Source: an uncultured Bacilli bacterium
GTDB taxonomy: Bacteria > Bacillota_I > Bacilli_A > RF39 > UBA660
Assembly (NCBI GenBank): GCA_910584085.1
Contig: CAJTZY010000019.1
Location: forward strand, 1 to 22,320
Reading direction: 5' to 3'
DNA length: 22,320 nt
Shown one piece after another: positions 1 through 7,919 of the stretch (positions are counted from its first letter, which is position 1; every line of letters begins with the position of its first letter). A model generated the notes under the pieces. The model saw nothing but the letters and a program-made list of their open reading frames with translations. It was not told the origin of the DNA and searched no databases. The translations under genes were made by a program, and so were the position numbers.

Positions 1-69
1 TTTTAACAAAGGTCTTCCTTTTTGTATATAATCCCAAATCTATTTTACACTATCCTTTTTTTAGTTAGT

Positions 70-98
70 TTGACATTAAAATGAATTTTTGCTATTAT
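70..98 (+). promoter_or_regulatory. Sigma-A-type promoter of the first paralog pair
   Basis: TTGACA at 70-75 and TATTAT at 93-98 are separated by 17 bp. A GGGAGG ribosome binding site follows at 114-119, seven bases before the ATG at 127. Bases 1-69 hold no gene I can support. Confidence 0.8.
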
Positions 99-126
99 AT
101 ACATCAACAAAAAGGGAGGAAGTATT

Positions 127-1122
127 ATGACACCATATTATAAAGGTAGGCTTGTATTAAATAAAAATTTAAAATTTAAAAAAATAAAATTTAATTCTGG
201 TTATTATGAAGAAAAAGAAGATATAGAAATAGATATTTTAAATGCAGAATATGAATTAACTGAAGAAGAAAATGATGATATATTAAATTATTTAATTGAA
301 GACGAGAGCAAAATGACAAGGAATATTAAAGACATATTTTTTAAAATACTAATGTCTACAAAATTATATAGAAAGAAAGAACTTAATATAATATACGAAA
401 AAATCACTGATAAAAATGGAAATGTTTATGGTGAAGAAATTCTAACAAAATTTATTTTTCCTTTATTCAGTATAGATGATATATGGGTTCATACTACCTA
501 TTCATTTAATAATTTTCTTGACTTTGTAAAATTAAGAGGATATACTAACTATAAAATAAATAATGATAGAAGCAATTTTAGTTTATGTAAATGCTATTGT
601 GTTGAAAATGGAGTTGCCGACTATAATGAAATTGGGGAATATAGAAATAAAAACACTGATAATTTTTCTCCAAAATTTGAATTTAAAGAAAGAATAAAAA
701 AATTATACAATATGAATGTATTTGATGATAGTGTTATTACACAAAATATTTCAATACAAGTACCTAATAATCAAAATAGTATCCCATCAAATCCAAGTAA
801 TTCATCTAATACGTATTCTACTGAAAATGATGCTCTATCAAGAGAAGAAAATATCTCATTTCCTACTAACCCTTGTAATAATGATTTTATTGAAAAATTA
901 GAAAAAATAAAAAATAAATTAAATTCACTATCTAATGAGGAAAAATCACTATTAAGGGATTTAACATATAATAATTTAAATGATCCCCAGATTTTTGAAT
1001 ATATTGATATGTCAAGAGAAGAAATGCTAGAAGTTTTGTCTTATAGAGCACAACAAAAATCAGATAAAGACAATTCTCAAGTATTAAATGATAAACCTAA
1101 AGTATCACTTAAAAAGAAATAA
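127..1122 (+). CDS. Uncharacterised tandem-paralog protein 1
   Basis: I do not recognise this 331-aa protein. It is the first of four paralogs. Residues about 1-200 look folded: a YYKGxLVLxxN start, a central YEKITDKNGNVYGEE/FIFPLF segment (about 90-114), a Cys pair in LCKCYC (153-158) and NMNVFDDS (about 195-202). Residues about 203-250 are Asn/Ser/Pro-rich and probably disordered. A short helical segment follows (about 254-312, LNDPQIFEYIDMSREE), and the end is basic (NDKPKVSLKKK). There is no signal peptide or membrane segment, so a cytoplasmic location is likely. The start is set by GGGAGG seven bases upstream and by agreement with the paralogs. It probably shares a transcript with the next gene, since there are 20 bases between them and no terminator. 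Confidence 0.85.
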   Translation: MTPYYKGRLVLNKNLKFKKIKFNSGYYEEKEDIEIDILNAEYELTEEENDDILNYLIEDESKMTRNIKDIFFKILMSTKLYRKKELNIIYEKITDKNGNVYGEEILTKFIFPLFSIDDIWVHTTYSFNNFLDFVKLRGYTNYKINNDRSNFSLCKCYCVENGVADYNEIGEYRNKNTDNFSPKFEFKERIKKLYNMNVFDDSVITQNISIQVPNNQNSIPSNPSNSSNTYSTENDALSREENISFPTNPCNNDFIEKLEKIKNKLNSLSNEEKSLLRDLTYNNLNDPQIFEYIDMSREEMLEVLSYRAQQKSDKDNSQVLNDKPKVSLKKK

Positions 1123-1142
1123 TTTGAAAGGAGAAAATTTTT

Positions 1143-2204
1143 ATGACCATATATTATAAAGGTTGGATTGTAATAAAGAAAAATATAAAATTTAAAAAAT
1201 TAAAATTTTATTCATCATATTTTACAGAAGAAAACAAAAATAATGTAAAGATATGTAGTAATTCAAATTATGAGCTTACTACTGAAGAAAATACAATTTT
1301 ACTAAAAAGTTTAATTGATATGGATAAAAAAAGAAAAATAGAGGAAAAAACTATGTGGGACATATTTGACAAACTTGAAATCCATAATATAAAGTTAAAA
1401 AGAAAGGAAATGAATATAATATTTGAAAAAATTATAGATAAAGATGGAAATATATATGGTAAAGAAAGATTAACTGGTTATATTTTTCCTTTATTTAATA
1501 AAAGTGATTTTAAGGGTAATGGCAATTATTCATTTAAGAAAGATCAATATGACAATACTGAATACCTAGATGGATATCTTGATTTTGTTACAAAACTAAG
1601 AGATAATGTTGGACTTTGCGACTGTTATTTAGTTGAAGAGGGAGTTGCTAATATTAATGAAATATGTAAATCTAACAAAATACTGGAACATTGGTCCAAG
1701 AATGAAAGATTTAAAAATAAACTATTGTTTTTATCCAATATGAATGTATTTGATGAAAGCATTTTCGATAAAAATAGCAATAAGCCTATAAATACTTCCA
1801 CAACTGTTTCAAATTCAAATAGTAATTCAACACCTGTCATCACTACCCCATCAGTTAATTTAGTAACAAATTCTCCTCTTTCTTTATCAAATAATATAGA
1901 TATTGAAAATTCACAATCAATAACTACTTCTATAAATCCAAATAATAGTGATGAATCATCGCTAATCCCTATTAATACTCAATTAGAATGGTTAGAAAAA
2001 TTTAAAAACATTATTAATTCATTAACCGAAGAAGACATAGCGCAGCTAAAAGATATGACTAAAAATAATTTAAATAATCCAAATATTTTTAAATATATTT
2101 TAATGTCTAAAAAAGAAAGGTTAGAAATTTTAAATTTTGAAAATGAATCTGAGAAAAAAGATAAACCTAAAGTATCACTTAAAAAGAAAAAAACTAATAA
2201 ATGA
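1143..2204 (+). CDS. Uncharacterised tandem-paralog protein 2
   Basis: This 353-aa paralog has the same plan as its neighbour: an IYYKGWIVIKKN start, a central FEKIIDKDGNIYGKE/YIFPLF segment, a CDCYLVEEGVANINEI counterpart of the Cys motif, then NMNVFDES. A long Ser/Thr/Asn-rich linker (about 217-275) leads to the helical segment LNNPNIFKYILMSKKE and the tail DKPKVSLKKKKTNK. AAAGGAG at 1127-1133 supports the start. The gene ends inside the 5' arm of its own terminator. The function is unknown. Strong conservation of the two ends around a length-variable linker suggests that the N-terminal domain and the tail both do work. Confidence 0.84.
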   Translation: MTIYYKGWIVIKKNIKFKKLKFYSSYFTEENKNNVKICSNSNYELTTEENTILLKSLIDMDKKRKIEEKTMWDIFDKLEIHNIKLKRKEMNIIFEKIIDKDGNIYGKERLTGYIFPLFNKSDFKGNGNYSFKKDQYDNTEYLDGYLDFVTKLRDNVGLCDCYLVEEGVANINEICKSNKILEHWSKNERFKNKLLFLSNMNVFDESIFDKNSNKPINTSTTVSNSNSNSTPVITTPSVNLVTNSPLSLSNNIDIENSQSITTSINPNNSDESSLIPINTQLEWLEKFKNIINSLTEEDIAQLKDMTKNNLNNPNIFKYILMSKKERLEILNFENESEKKDKPKVSLKKKKTNK

Positions 2205-2220
2205 TTTTATTCAGTTTTTT
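2190..2220 (+). terminator. Rho-independent terminator after paralog 2
   Basis: The arms AAAACTAATAAA (2190-2201) and TTTATTCAGTTTT (2206-2218) pair with one bulged C and a TGAT loop, followed by a T-run. The 5' arm overlaps the last codons of the gene. Confidence 0.6.
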
Positions 2221-2234
2221 ATACAATGTAAAAT

Positions 2235-2263
2235 TTGACAAAATGCTAGCAGTATGCTAAAAT
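2235..2263 (+). promoter_or_regulatory. Sigma-A-type promoter of paralog 3
   Basis: TTGACA (2235-2240) and TAAAAT (2258-2263) are 17 bp apart. GAAAGGGG follows from 2281, ahead of the ATG at 2297. Together with the preceding terminator, this makes paralog 3 a separate unit. Confidence 0.75.
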
Positions 2264-2296
2264 ACACATTAAATTTATTCGAAAGGGGAAATTTTT

Positions 2297-3370
2297 ATGG
2301 CAACATATTATGAAGGAAATCTTGTATTAAGTGAAAATGTTAAATTAAAAAAAATTAAATTCAGTTCTAAACGTCATTTTCAAAAATATGATATGAAAAT
2401 AAAATTTTTAAATGCACGTTATACATTAACTAATAAAGAAACTAGTATATTAATTAATGAACTTTTTAGTAGTAATAGCGAAGTAAATACCAATACAAAT
2501 AATATATTAGTAAATGTACTTATGTCTACAAAACCATATAGCAAATCGGAGATAACTATTGTATATGAAAAAATATATGATAAAGATGGAAATGCTTATG
2601 CTAAAGAGTTACATACAGGGTTTATTTTCCCATTATTTGAATCTAATGATTTATACTGTGATTTAAAATATACTACTTGTGAAAACACACGTGGTAAGAT
2701 AAAGGCAAAGGGATTCTTTATTCATAGTATTATAAAAAGGAAAAACTTTGATTTATGTAAATGTTATTGTATTGAGGATAAAATTATTGACTATAATGCA
2801 CTTGATAAATGGATTAAAAACAATTCTAAAACTAGAAGTGATAAATTAGAAAAATTATTTAAAAAGAATGTTTTTGATGATAGTAAGTTAATACAAAATA
2901 ATTCTATTAAAACATCAAATACTAATCCTTCATCAGTACAAGTTAATCAATCTACAAATTCTATTATGAATATTATTCCTTCACAAAATATTAATTCGTC
3001 TAATAGTTGTGCAGGCTTAAATAATAATTCTAATACTCAAAATGTTATTCCAGTACAACAAGTTAATCCATCTAATAATTGTGCAAGTATAAATAATAAT
3101 TCTAACACTCAAAACATTACTGCATCACATCAAATTAATCCATCTAATAATATAGGGACTGACACAATTGAGGATAGAAAAAGAATTATTAGTTTACTAC
3201 CAAAGAATGATGGAAACCTTATAATGGACTTAATAAATAACGATTTAAATGATCCTAAATTTTTTGAATACATTAAAATGCCGAATGAAGAAAAAATGAA
3301 AATTTTATCATCTAGATCACAACAAGCATCAAATAATGATAAACCTAAAGTAAAACTTAGAAAAAGATAA
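2297..3370 (+). CDS. Uncharacterised tandem-paralog protein 3
   Basis: This is the third paralog, 357 aa. It has TYYEGNLVLSEN at the start, YEKIYDKDGNAYAKEL then TGFIFPLF (about 90-114), the Cys motif LCKCYCIEDK (153-162) and NVFDDSKL. The linker (about 200-287) is strongly Asn-rich and contains an internal 24-residue tandem repeat. The helical segment is LNDPKFFEYIKMPNEE and the tail is DKPKVKLRKR. It has its own promoter and terminator, unlike the first two paralogs. No known domain is visible and the function is unknown. The Asn-rich linker with homopolymer-like codons is a place where replication slippage could change length. Confidence 0.84.
   Translation: MATYYEGNLVLSENVKLKKIKFSSKRHFQKYDMKIKFLNARYTLTNKETSILINELFSSNSEVNTNTNNILVNVLMSTKPYSKSEITIVYEKIYDKDGNAYAKELHTGFIFPLFESNDLYCDLKYTTCENTRGKIKAKGFFIHSIIKRKNFDLCKCYCIEDKIIDYNALDKWIKNNSKTRSDKLEKLFKKNVFDDSKLIQNNSIKTSNTNPSSVQVNQSTNSIMNIIPSQNINSSNSCAGLNNNSNTQNVIPVQQVNPSNNCASINNNSNTQNITASHQINPSNNIGTDTIEDRKRIISLLPKNDGNLIMDLINNDLNDPKFFEYIKMPNEEKMKILSSRSQQASNNDKPKVKLRKR
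2969..3151 (+). repeat. 72-bp in-frame tandem repeat, about 2.5 copies
   Basis: In paralog 3, residues 225-248 and 249-272 are two 24-residue copies (NIIPSQ..NNNSNTQ and NVIPVQ..NNNSNTQ). A partial third copy covers 273-285. The copies are in frame and lengthen the disordered linker. Confidence 0.8.
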
Positions 3371-3395
3371 ATTGGTAATTATCAATTTATTTTTT
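3369..3395 (+). terminator. Rho-independent terminator after paralog 3
   Basis: The arms AAATTGG (3369-3375) and TCAATTT (3382-3388), with one G-U pair, are followed by a T-run at 3390-3395. The 5' arm begins in the stop codon. Confidence 0.7.
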
Positions 3396-3402
3396 GTATT
3401 TA

Positions 3403-3431
3403 TTGAAAACAAAAGAAAAATATGTTATTAT
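3403..3431 (+). promoter_or_regulatory. Sigma-A-type promoter of paralog 4
   Basis: TTGAAA (3403-3408) and TATTAT (3426-3431) are 17 bp apart. A purine-rich GGGGTGG ribosome binding site sits at 3443-3449. The promoter lies inside an upstream extension of the reading frame, so that extension is not translated from here. Confidence 0.7.
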
Positions 3432-3453
3432 ATTAAACACTTGGGGTGGTTTT

Positions 3454-4476
3454 ATGCAAGAAAAACAAATTTATAGTGGAAAATTTATTTTACATGATAA
3501 TATTACTCTAAATCAAATTAGGATAAATATTAAAAAAACAATAAAAAATGGAATAAATATAAAAATTACTAATTGTAGAAAGAAATTAACTACAATTGAG
3601 GAAAACCAATTATCTAAATGGATATTATCTGCAGCAAATAATATTCCTTGCAATGAAAATGATATTTTTGATATATTGGTTAATATAAAATATAATAATT
3701 CTATTAATAAACAAAAAACAGCTATATTATATGAAAAAGTATATGATAAAAATGGAAATGCTTATGCTAAAGAGATACTAACTGGATTTATTTTTCCCCT
3801 ATTAACTACTAAAGACCTAAATTTTAAATGTTTTTATAGTAACCATATAATATGTAACTTTTTTGGGAAAAGTATTGGTTATAATATAAGCAGTGATTTC
3901 TTTCCAGAATTAATAAATAGAAAAAATTTTCAATTATGTGAATGCTATTGTATTGAAGATAAACCAGTCGATTATATGGAAATTGCATCATATAAATCGA
4001 AAAATGCTAAACACTATAATGGAATGCCTACAATAGATTTTGGAACTAAAATTTTTAAGTTATACAATATGAATCTTTTTGATGATAGTGAAATTATCAA
4101 TACACAAAGTGATTTAGTTCAATCCATTAATAATCCAAATAATATTTCATCACAGCAAGCTGAGTCATATAGTAATCATATAAATGAAGAAAATAATTTT
4201 ACGATTCAAAATGATACTAACTCACCTATTCAAACATCTGAAAATTCTAGTAATGAACAATTAGAATTACTAAAAAAAGTGAAAGAACTTTTACCATTAT
4301 TACCTGATGAAGATATTAATCTTATAAAAGATTTAACAAACAATAATTTAGAGGATCCAGATATTTTAAAGTATATTAAAATGTCAAGAGAAGAAAAACT
4401 AGCAATATTATCTTCTAGATTGCAACAATCATCAGATAATAATAAACCTAAAGTATCTTTAAAAAAGAAAAGATAA
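3454..4476 (+). CDS. Uncharacterised tandem-paralog protein 4
   Basis: This is the fourth paralog, 340 aa. The frame is open from 3394, but the ATG at 3454 is chosen for three reasons: GGGGTGG lies just upstream, the promoter -10 is at 3426-3431, and the protein then starts in register with its paralogs (MQEKQIYSGKFILHDN). It carries YEKVYDKNGNAYAKEI/GFIFPLL, the Cys motif LCECYCIEDKPVDY, YNMNLFDDS, an Asn/Ser/Gln linker, the helical segment LEDPDILKYIKMSREE and the tail NNKPKVSLKKKR. It probably shares a transcript with the 65-aa gene 29 bases downstream. The function is unknown. Confidence 0.84.
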   Translation: MQEKQIYSGKFILHDNITLNQIRINIKKTIKNGINIKITNCRKKLTTIEENQLSKWILSAANNIPCNENDIFDILVNIKYNNSINKQKTAILYEKVYDKNGNAYAKEILTGFIFPLLTTKDLNFKCFYSNHIICNFFGKSIGYNISSDFFPELINRKNFQLCECYCIEDKPVDYMEIASYKSKNAKHYNGMPTIDFGTKIFKLYNMNLFDDSEIINTQSDLVQSINNPNNISSQQAESYSNHINEENNFTIQNDTNSPIQTSENSSNEQLELLKKVKELLPLLPDEDINLIKDLTNNNLEDPDILKYIKMSREEKLAILSSRLQQSSDNNKPKVSLKKKR

Positions 4477-4505
4477 TATTAAATATATTAAGGAATAAAT
4501 AATGT

Positions 4506-4703
4506 ATGGAAAATAAATATAAAAAAGGAACACTTATTCATAAAATTGATGCAAAAGATAATAATATCACAGTAACCCCTATAGAACCAGATACAATTAA
4601 TAGGATAAATAGTAGAGTTTTAATGGATATTAAAAGTAGAATTATACGTGAGGATAATAACCAAAGTGAAATTTATAAATCTTTAATAAAAAAATTCAAA
4701 TAA
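4506..4703 (+). CDS. Small uncharacterised protein (65 aa)
   Basis: This is a short charged protein (MENKYKKGTLIHKIDAKDNN..). It has no membrane segment and no similarity I can see to the paralogs. AGGA sits about eleven bases before the ATG, which is a long spacing. An earlier overlapping ATG at 4502 runs into a stop after four codons. It follows paralog 4 in the same direction with no terminator between, and the strong palindrome at 4715 ends the unit. Being the last gene of the array it could be a partner of the paralogs, but nothing in its sequence proves that. Confidence 0.6.
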   Translation: MENKYKKGTLIHKIDAKDNNITVTPIEPDTINRINSRVLMDIKSRIIREDNNQSEIYKSLIKKFK

Positions 4704-4714
4704 ATACTTAATAA

Positions 4715-4744
4715 AAAAATTGATAAATTTGATTATCAATTTTT
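4715..4744. terminator. Bidirectional terminator between convergent genes
   Basis: A perfect 12-bp inverted repeat (AAAAATTGATAA at 4715-4726, TTATCAATTTTT at 4733-4744) with a 6-base loop has a T-tract on either strand. It lies between the 65-aa gene and the convergent aspS stop codon, so it can serve both. Confidence 0.8.
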
Positions 4745-4747
4745 ATT

Positions 4748-6490
4748 TTATCTTATTTTAATGTGAACCTCTCTTAATTGTTGTTCAGATAATTCACTAG
4801 GACATCCCATCATAGCATCATTACCTGATACACTCATTGGGAATGCTTGAACCTCTCTTAAATTTGGTTCATTTTGAAGTAACATTATTATTCTATCAAT
4901 ACCTGGAGCCATTCCAGCATGAGGTGGAACTCCATATTTAAATGCATTATATAATGATGAAAATCTAGTTTCAAGAACATCTTCAGAATATCCAACAATA
5001 CTAAATGCCTTCTTTAAAGACTCAATATCATGATTTCTGACTGCTCCTGATGCCATTTCATTTCCATTACAAACAAAGTCAAATTGATAAGCAAGAATAT
5101 CATCAATATTATCATTTTCTAATCCTTTTATTCCTCCATGTGGCATACTAAATGGATTATGACAGAATTCATATTTATCTTCTTCATCGTTATATTCAAA
5201 CATAGGGAAATCATTGATTATACAGAATTCAAATTTATTTTCATCAATTAAGTCAAGCTTTCTTCCTAATTCTGTTCTAATCATACCTGCATTTTTTGCC
5301 GCTACTTTTTCTTTTTTATCTGCTATAAAGAATAGTACACTATTAACTTTTAAATCTGCTTTTTCTATTAAAGAATTTCTATCTTCATCCGTTAAAAATT
5401 TATCAATAGGTCCTTTAAAGCTACCATCTTCCATATATGTTATATACCCTATTCCAGGCATTCCAATACTACTAGCATAATCAACTAATTCATTAAACCA
5501 ACTATTTGATTTATCACCAATATTATCTACTTTAATACCTCTAACACATACACCTCTAAATGGTTTAAACTCAGAATCTACAAATACATCACTTATATCA
5601 ATTATTTCAAGTGGATTTCTTAAATCTGGTTTATCTGTTCCATACTTTAACATAGCCTCTTTAAAAGGAATTCTTCTAAATGGTCTAGGTGATATTTCTT
5701 TATTTGAAAAATTTTTAAATGTATCATAAAAAATTTCTTCCCCTACATTATATACATCTTCTTCTTCAACAAAAGACATCTCAAAATCCAATTGATAAAA
5801 TTCTAGGGTTCTATCACTTCTACAATCTTCATCTCTAAAACAAGGAGCAATTTGATAATATTTATCAAATCCACTTACCATAAGTATTTCTTTAAATACT
5901 TGAGGTGCTTGAGGTAAAGCATAGAATTTACCATGAAATTTTCTTGATGGGATTATAAAGTCCCTTGCTCCTTCTGGAGAAGACGCAGTTATAATTGGAG
6001 TTTGAACTTCAGTAAAGTTCATAGAATCCATTTTATTTCTTAAATATTTTAATACATTTGCTCTTAAATTTATATTATTTCTAACCTTATCATTTCTAAG
6101 ATCCAAATAACGATATTTAAGTCTTATATCTTCTGAAACATTAGTACTAGTTATAACCTCAAATGGAAGTACGCTTGGAGCCTTGCCTAACACTTCAATA
6201 CTACTAACTAGTATCTCAATAGTTCCAGTACTTATGTGATCATTATAGTCATCTTCATTTCTTTTTCTAACAATACCATTTACTGTTACACTTGATTCTT
6301 TAGTAAGTCCATCAAATATTGTATTATCATTACTTACTATTTGTACTACACCCTTTTCATCTCTTATATCTAAAAATATTACTCCACCATGGTCACGAAT
6401 ATTAGCAATCCAACCTGCTATTTTAACTTCTTTATCAATATAAGATTCATTAACGTCACCACAATATACATTACGATATTTATTATTCAT
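4748..6490 (-). CDS. aspS: Aspartyl-tRNA synthetase, probably non-discriminating (AspRS)
   Basis: This class II synthetase charges tRNA-Asp and, if non-discriminating, also tRNA-Asn with aspartate. At 580 aa it is full length for the bacterial type with the GAD insert. Seen: the OB-fold anticodon-binding domain (about 1-105), motif 2 FRDED with R227 (218-227), the central GAD region, and motif 3 GMAPGIDRIIMLL near the C-terminus. In the anticodon-binding loop RDHGG, His34 aligns with Leu30 of the discriminating E. coli enzyme. In this family His at that site goes with recognition of both tRNA-Asp and tRNA-Asn. The EFYQLDFEMSF stretch after motif 2 differs from the usual EFTQ(I/L)D form. It is the last gene of the gatCAB operon, four bases after gatB, which fits a partner that supplies Asp-tRNA(Asn) to GatCAB. 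Confidence 0.96.
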   Translation of the reverse strand: MNNKYRNVYCGDVNESYIDKEVKIAGWIANIRDHGGVIFLDIRDEKGVVQIVSNDNTIFDGLTKESSVTVNGIVRKRNEDDYNDHISTGTIEILVSSIEVLGKAPSVLPFEVITSTNVSEDIRLKYRYLDLRNDKVRNNINLRANVLKYLRNKMDSMNFTEVQTPIITASSPEGARDFIIPSRKFHGKFYALPQAPQVFKEILMVSGFDKYYQIAPCFRDEDCRSDRTLEFYQLDFEMSFVEEEDVYNVGEEIFYDTFKNFSNKEISPRPFRRIPFKEAMLKYGTDKPDLRNPLEIIDISDVFVDSEFKPFRGVCVRGIKVDNIGDKSNSWFNELVDYASSIGMPGIGYITYMEDGSFKGPIDKFLTDEDRNSLIEKADLKVNSVLFFIADKKEKVAAKNAGMIRTELGRKLDLIDENKFEFCIINDFPMFEYNDEEDKYEFCHNPFSMPHGGIKGLENDNIDDILAYQFDFVCNGNEMASGAVRNHDIESLKKAFSIVGYSEDVLETRFSSLYNAFKYGVPPHAGMAPGIDRIIMLLQNEPNLREVQAFPMSVSGNDAMMGCPSELSEQQLREVHIKIR

Positions 6491-6494
6491 TTAA

Positions 6495-7919
6495 TCATCT
6501 CTTCTCCATTTCCTCTAAAATTATGTCTTTAGTTAAAGTAGGATTTGCTTGACCACGCGTTTGTTTCATTACTTGACCTACAAAATAGTCAAAGGTATTT
6601 TTACCTTTTCTATGATCTTCAATTAAATCAGGATGTTCATCTAATACCTTAACAACTATATCACGTATTGTTTTATCATCTGTTATCTGAGTCATTCCAA
6701 GTTCACTTACTATAACACTAGGTTCTTTTTCTTCCTCTATACATTTAAAGAATACTTGTTTACTCTGCTTAGAAGAAATTTTACCTGCATCAACCATTTT
6801 AATTAATTCACATAACATTTTTGGCGTTAAATATAAATCATCAATGCCTATTTCATATTTATTTAAATGTCCTAAAATTATACTAGTTAACCAGTTTGCA
6901 CTTGATTTTGGATCCACACCTAATTTAATTGTTTCCTCAAAATAGTCAGATACTTTTTTATCCTTTACTATTATATCTGAATCATATCTAGATAATCCAT
7001 ATTCTCCCATATATTTTTGTACTCTCTCATATTGAAGCATTGGAATTTCTGATTTTATTTCTTCTATCAAACTATCGCTAATTTTTATAGGTGGTATATT
7101 TGGCTCTATATAATATTTATAATCAACTGCATCTACTTTAGAACGCATTGAATATGTTTTTAAATCTTCATCATCAAAACGTCTTGTCTCCTGAACTACC
7201 TTACCACCACTTTTAAGTATTTCAGTTTGTCTTTTTATTTCATACTCAATTGCAAGTTTTACGTTGTTAAAACTATTAATATTTTTCATTTCTACCTTAG
7301 TACCAAATTCAGTTGCAGTATCTTCCATAAGTGAAACGTTAACGTCACATCTCATTTGTCCCCTATCTGTTCTTGCCTCCGATACACCTGTATAAAGGAA
7401 AATTCCTTTTAATGTCTCTAGGAATGTTACCGCCTCTTCTGCAGACGAAAGACAAGGCTCTGTTACTGTTTCAAGAAGTGGTACCCCTGATCTATTGTAA
7501 TCAATTAATGAATAAGTTCCAAAATGGTCAAGAGAAGCTGTATCCTCTTCTAAGTGAATATTATTTATTAAAATTTTCTTATCAATACCATCTACATTAA
7601 TCATAACATAGCCATCTCTACCTACTGGTTTTGTTTCTTGTGTAATTTGATACCCTTTAGGTAGGTCTGGATAATAGTAATTTTTTCTATCAAACATAAC
7701 GATATCAGGAGTTTTACAATGAAGTGCGAGTGACATCATTAATGACTTTCTAAAAGCATCTTTATTTGCTACTGGAAGAATTCCAGGAAGTCCAATATCT
7801 ACTGTATCTATATTTTCATTTGGATATTCTGAATATGTATTTCTAGAACTTGAAAAGTTTTTTGAATTTGTTTTTACCTCACAGTGTACTTCAAGTCCAA
7901 TAACCACTTTATACATCAT
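6495..7919 (-). CDS. gatB: Asp/Glu-tRNA amidotransferase subunit B (GatB)
   Basis: GatB binds the mischarged tRNA and activates its Asp or Glu side chain with ATP before amide transfer. At 474 aa it is normal length. Seen: the N-terminal catalytic cradle with GLEVHCEVKT (8-17), the DYNRSGVPLLE signature, and a C-terminal tRNA-binding YqeY-like domain ending in GQVMKQTRGQANP (about 448-460). The frame overlaps the end of gatA by 11 bases. AGGAGG lies very close to the first ATG (7919) and better spaced for the second (7916), so the second Met may be the true start. It acts in the cytoplasm in the GatCAB complex. Confidence 0.96.
   Translation of the reverse strand: MMYKVVIGLEVHCEVKTNSKNFSSSRNTYSEYPNENIDTVDIGLPGILPVANKDAFRKSLMMSLALHCKTPDIVMFDRKNYYYPDLPKGYQITQETKPVGRDGYVMINVDGIDKKILINNIHLEEDTASLDHFGTYSLIDYNRSGVPLLETVTEPCLSSAEEAVTFLETLKGIFLYTGVSEARTDRGQMRCDVNVSLMEDTATEFGTKVEMKNINSFNNVKLAIEYEIKRQTEILKSGGKVVQETRRFDDEDLKTYSMRSKVDAVDYKYYIEPNIPPIKISDSLIEEIKSEIPMLQYERVQKYMGEYGLSRYDSDIIVKDKKVSDYFEETIKLGVDPKSSANWLTSIILGHLNKYEIGIDDLYLTPKMLCELIKMVDAGKISSKQSKQVFFKCIEEEKEPSVIVSELGMTQITDDKTIRDIVVKVLDEHPDLIEDHRKGKNTFDYFVGQVMKQTRGQANPTLTKDIILEEMEKR

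Noticed and set aside
5..23. Short hairpin AAAGG/CCTTT with a few T's near the left edge, a possible terminator of an upstream gene.
   Set aside because: The stem is only five pairs, the T-run is part of the stem, and no upstream gene is visible.
3394..3453. N-terminal extension of paralog 4 (MYLLKTKEKY..).
   Set aside because: The promoter lies within it and paralogs start in register with the ATG at 3454.
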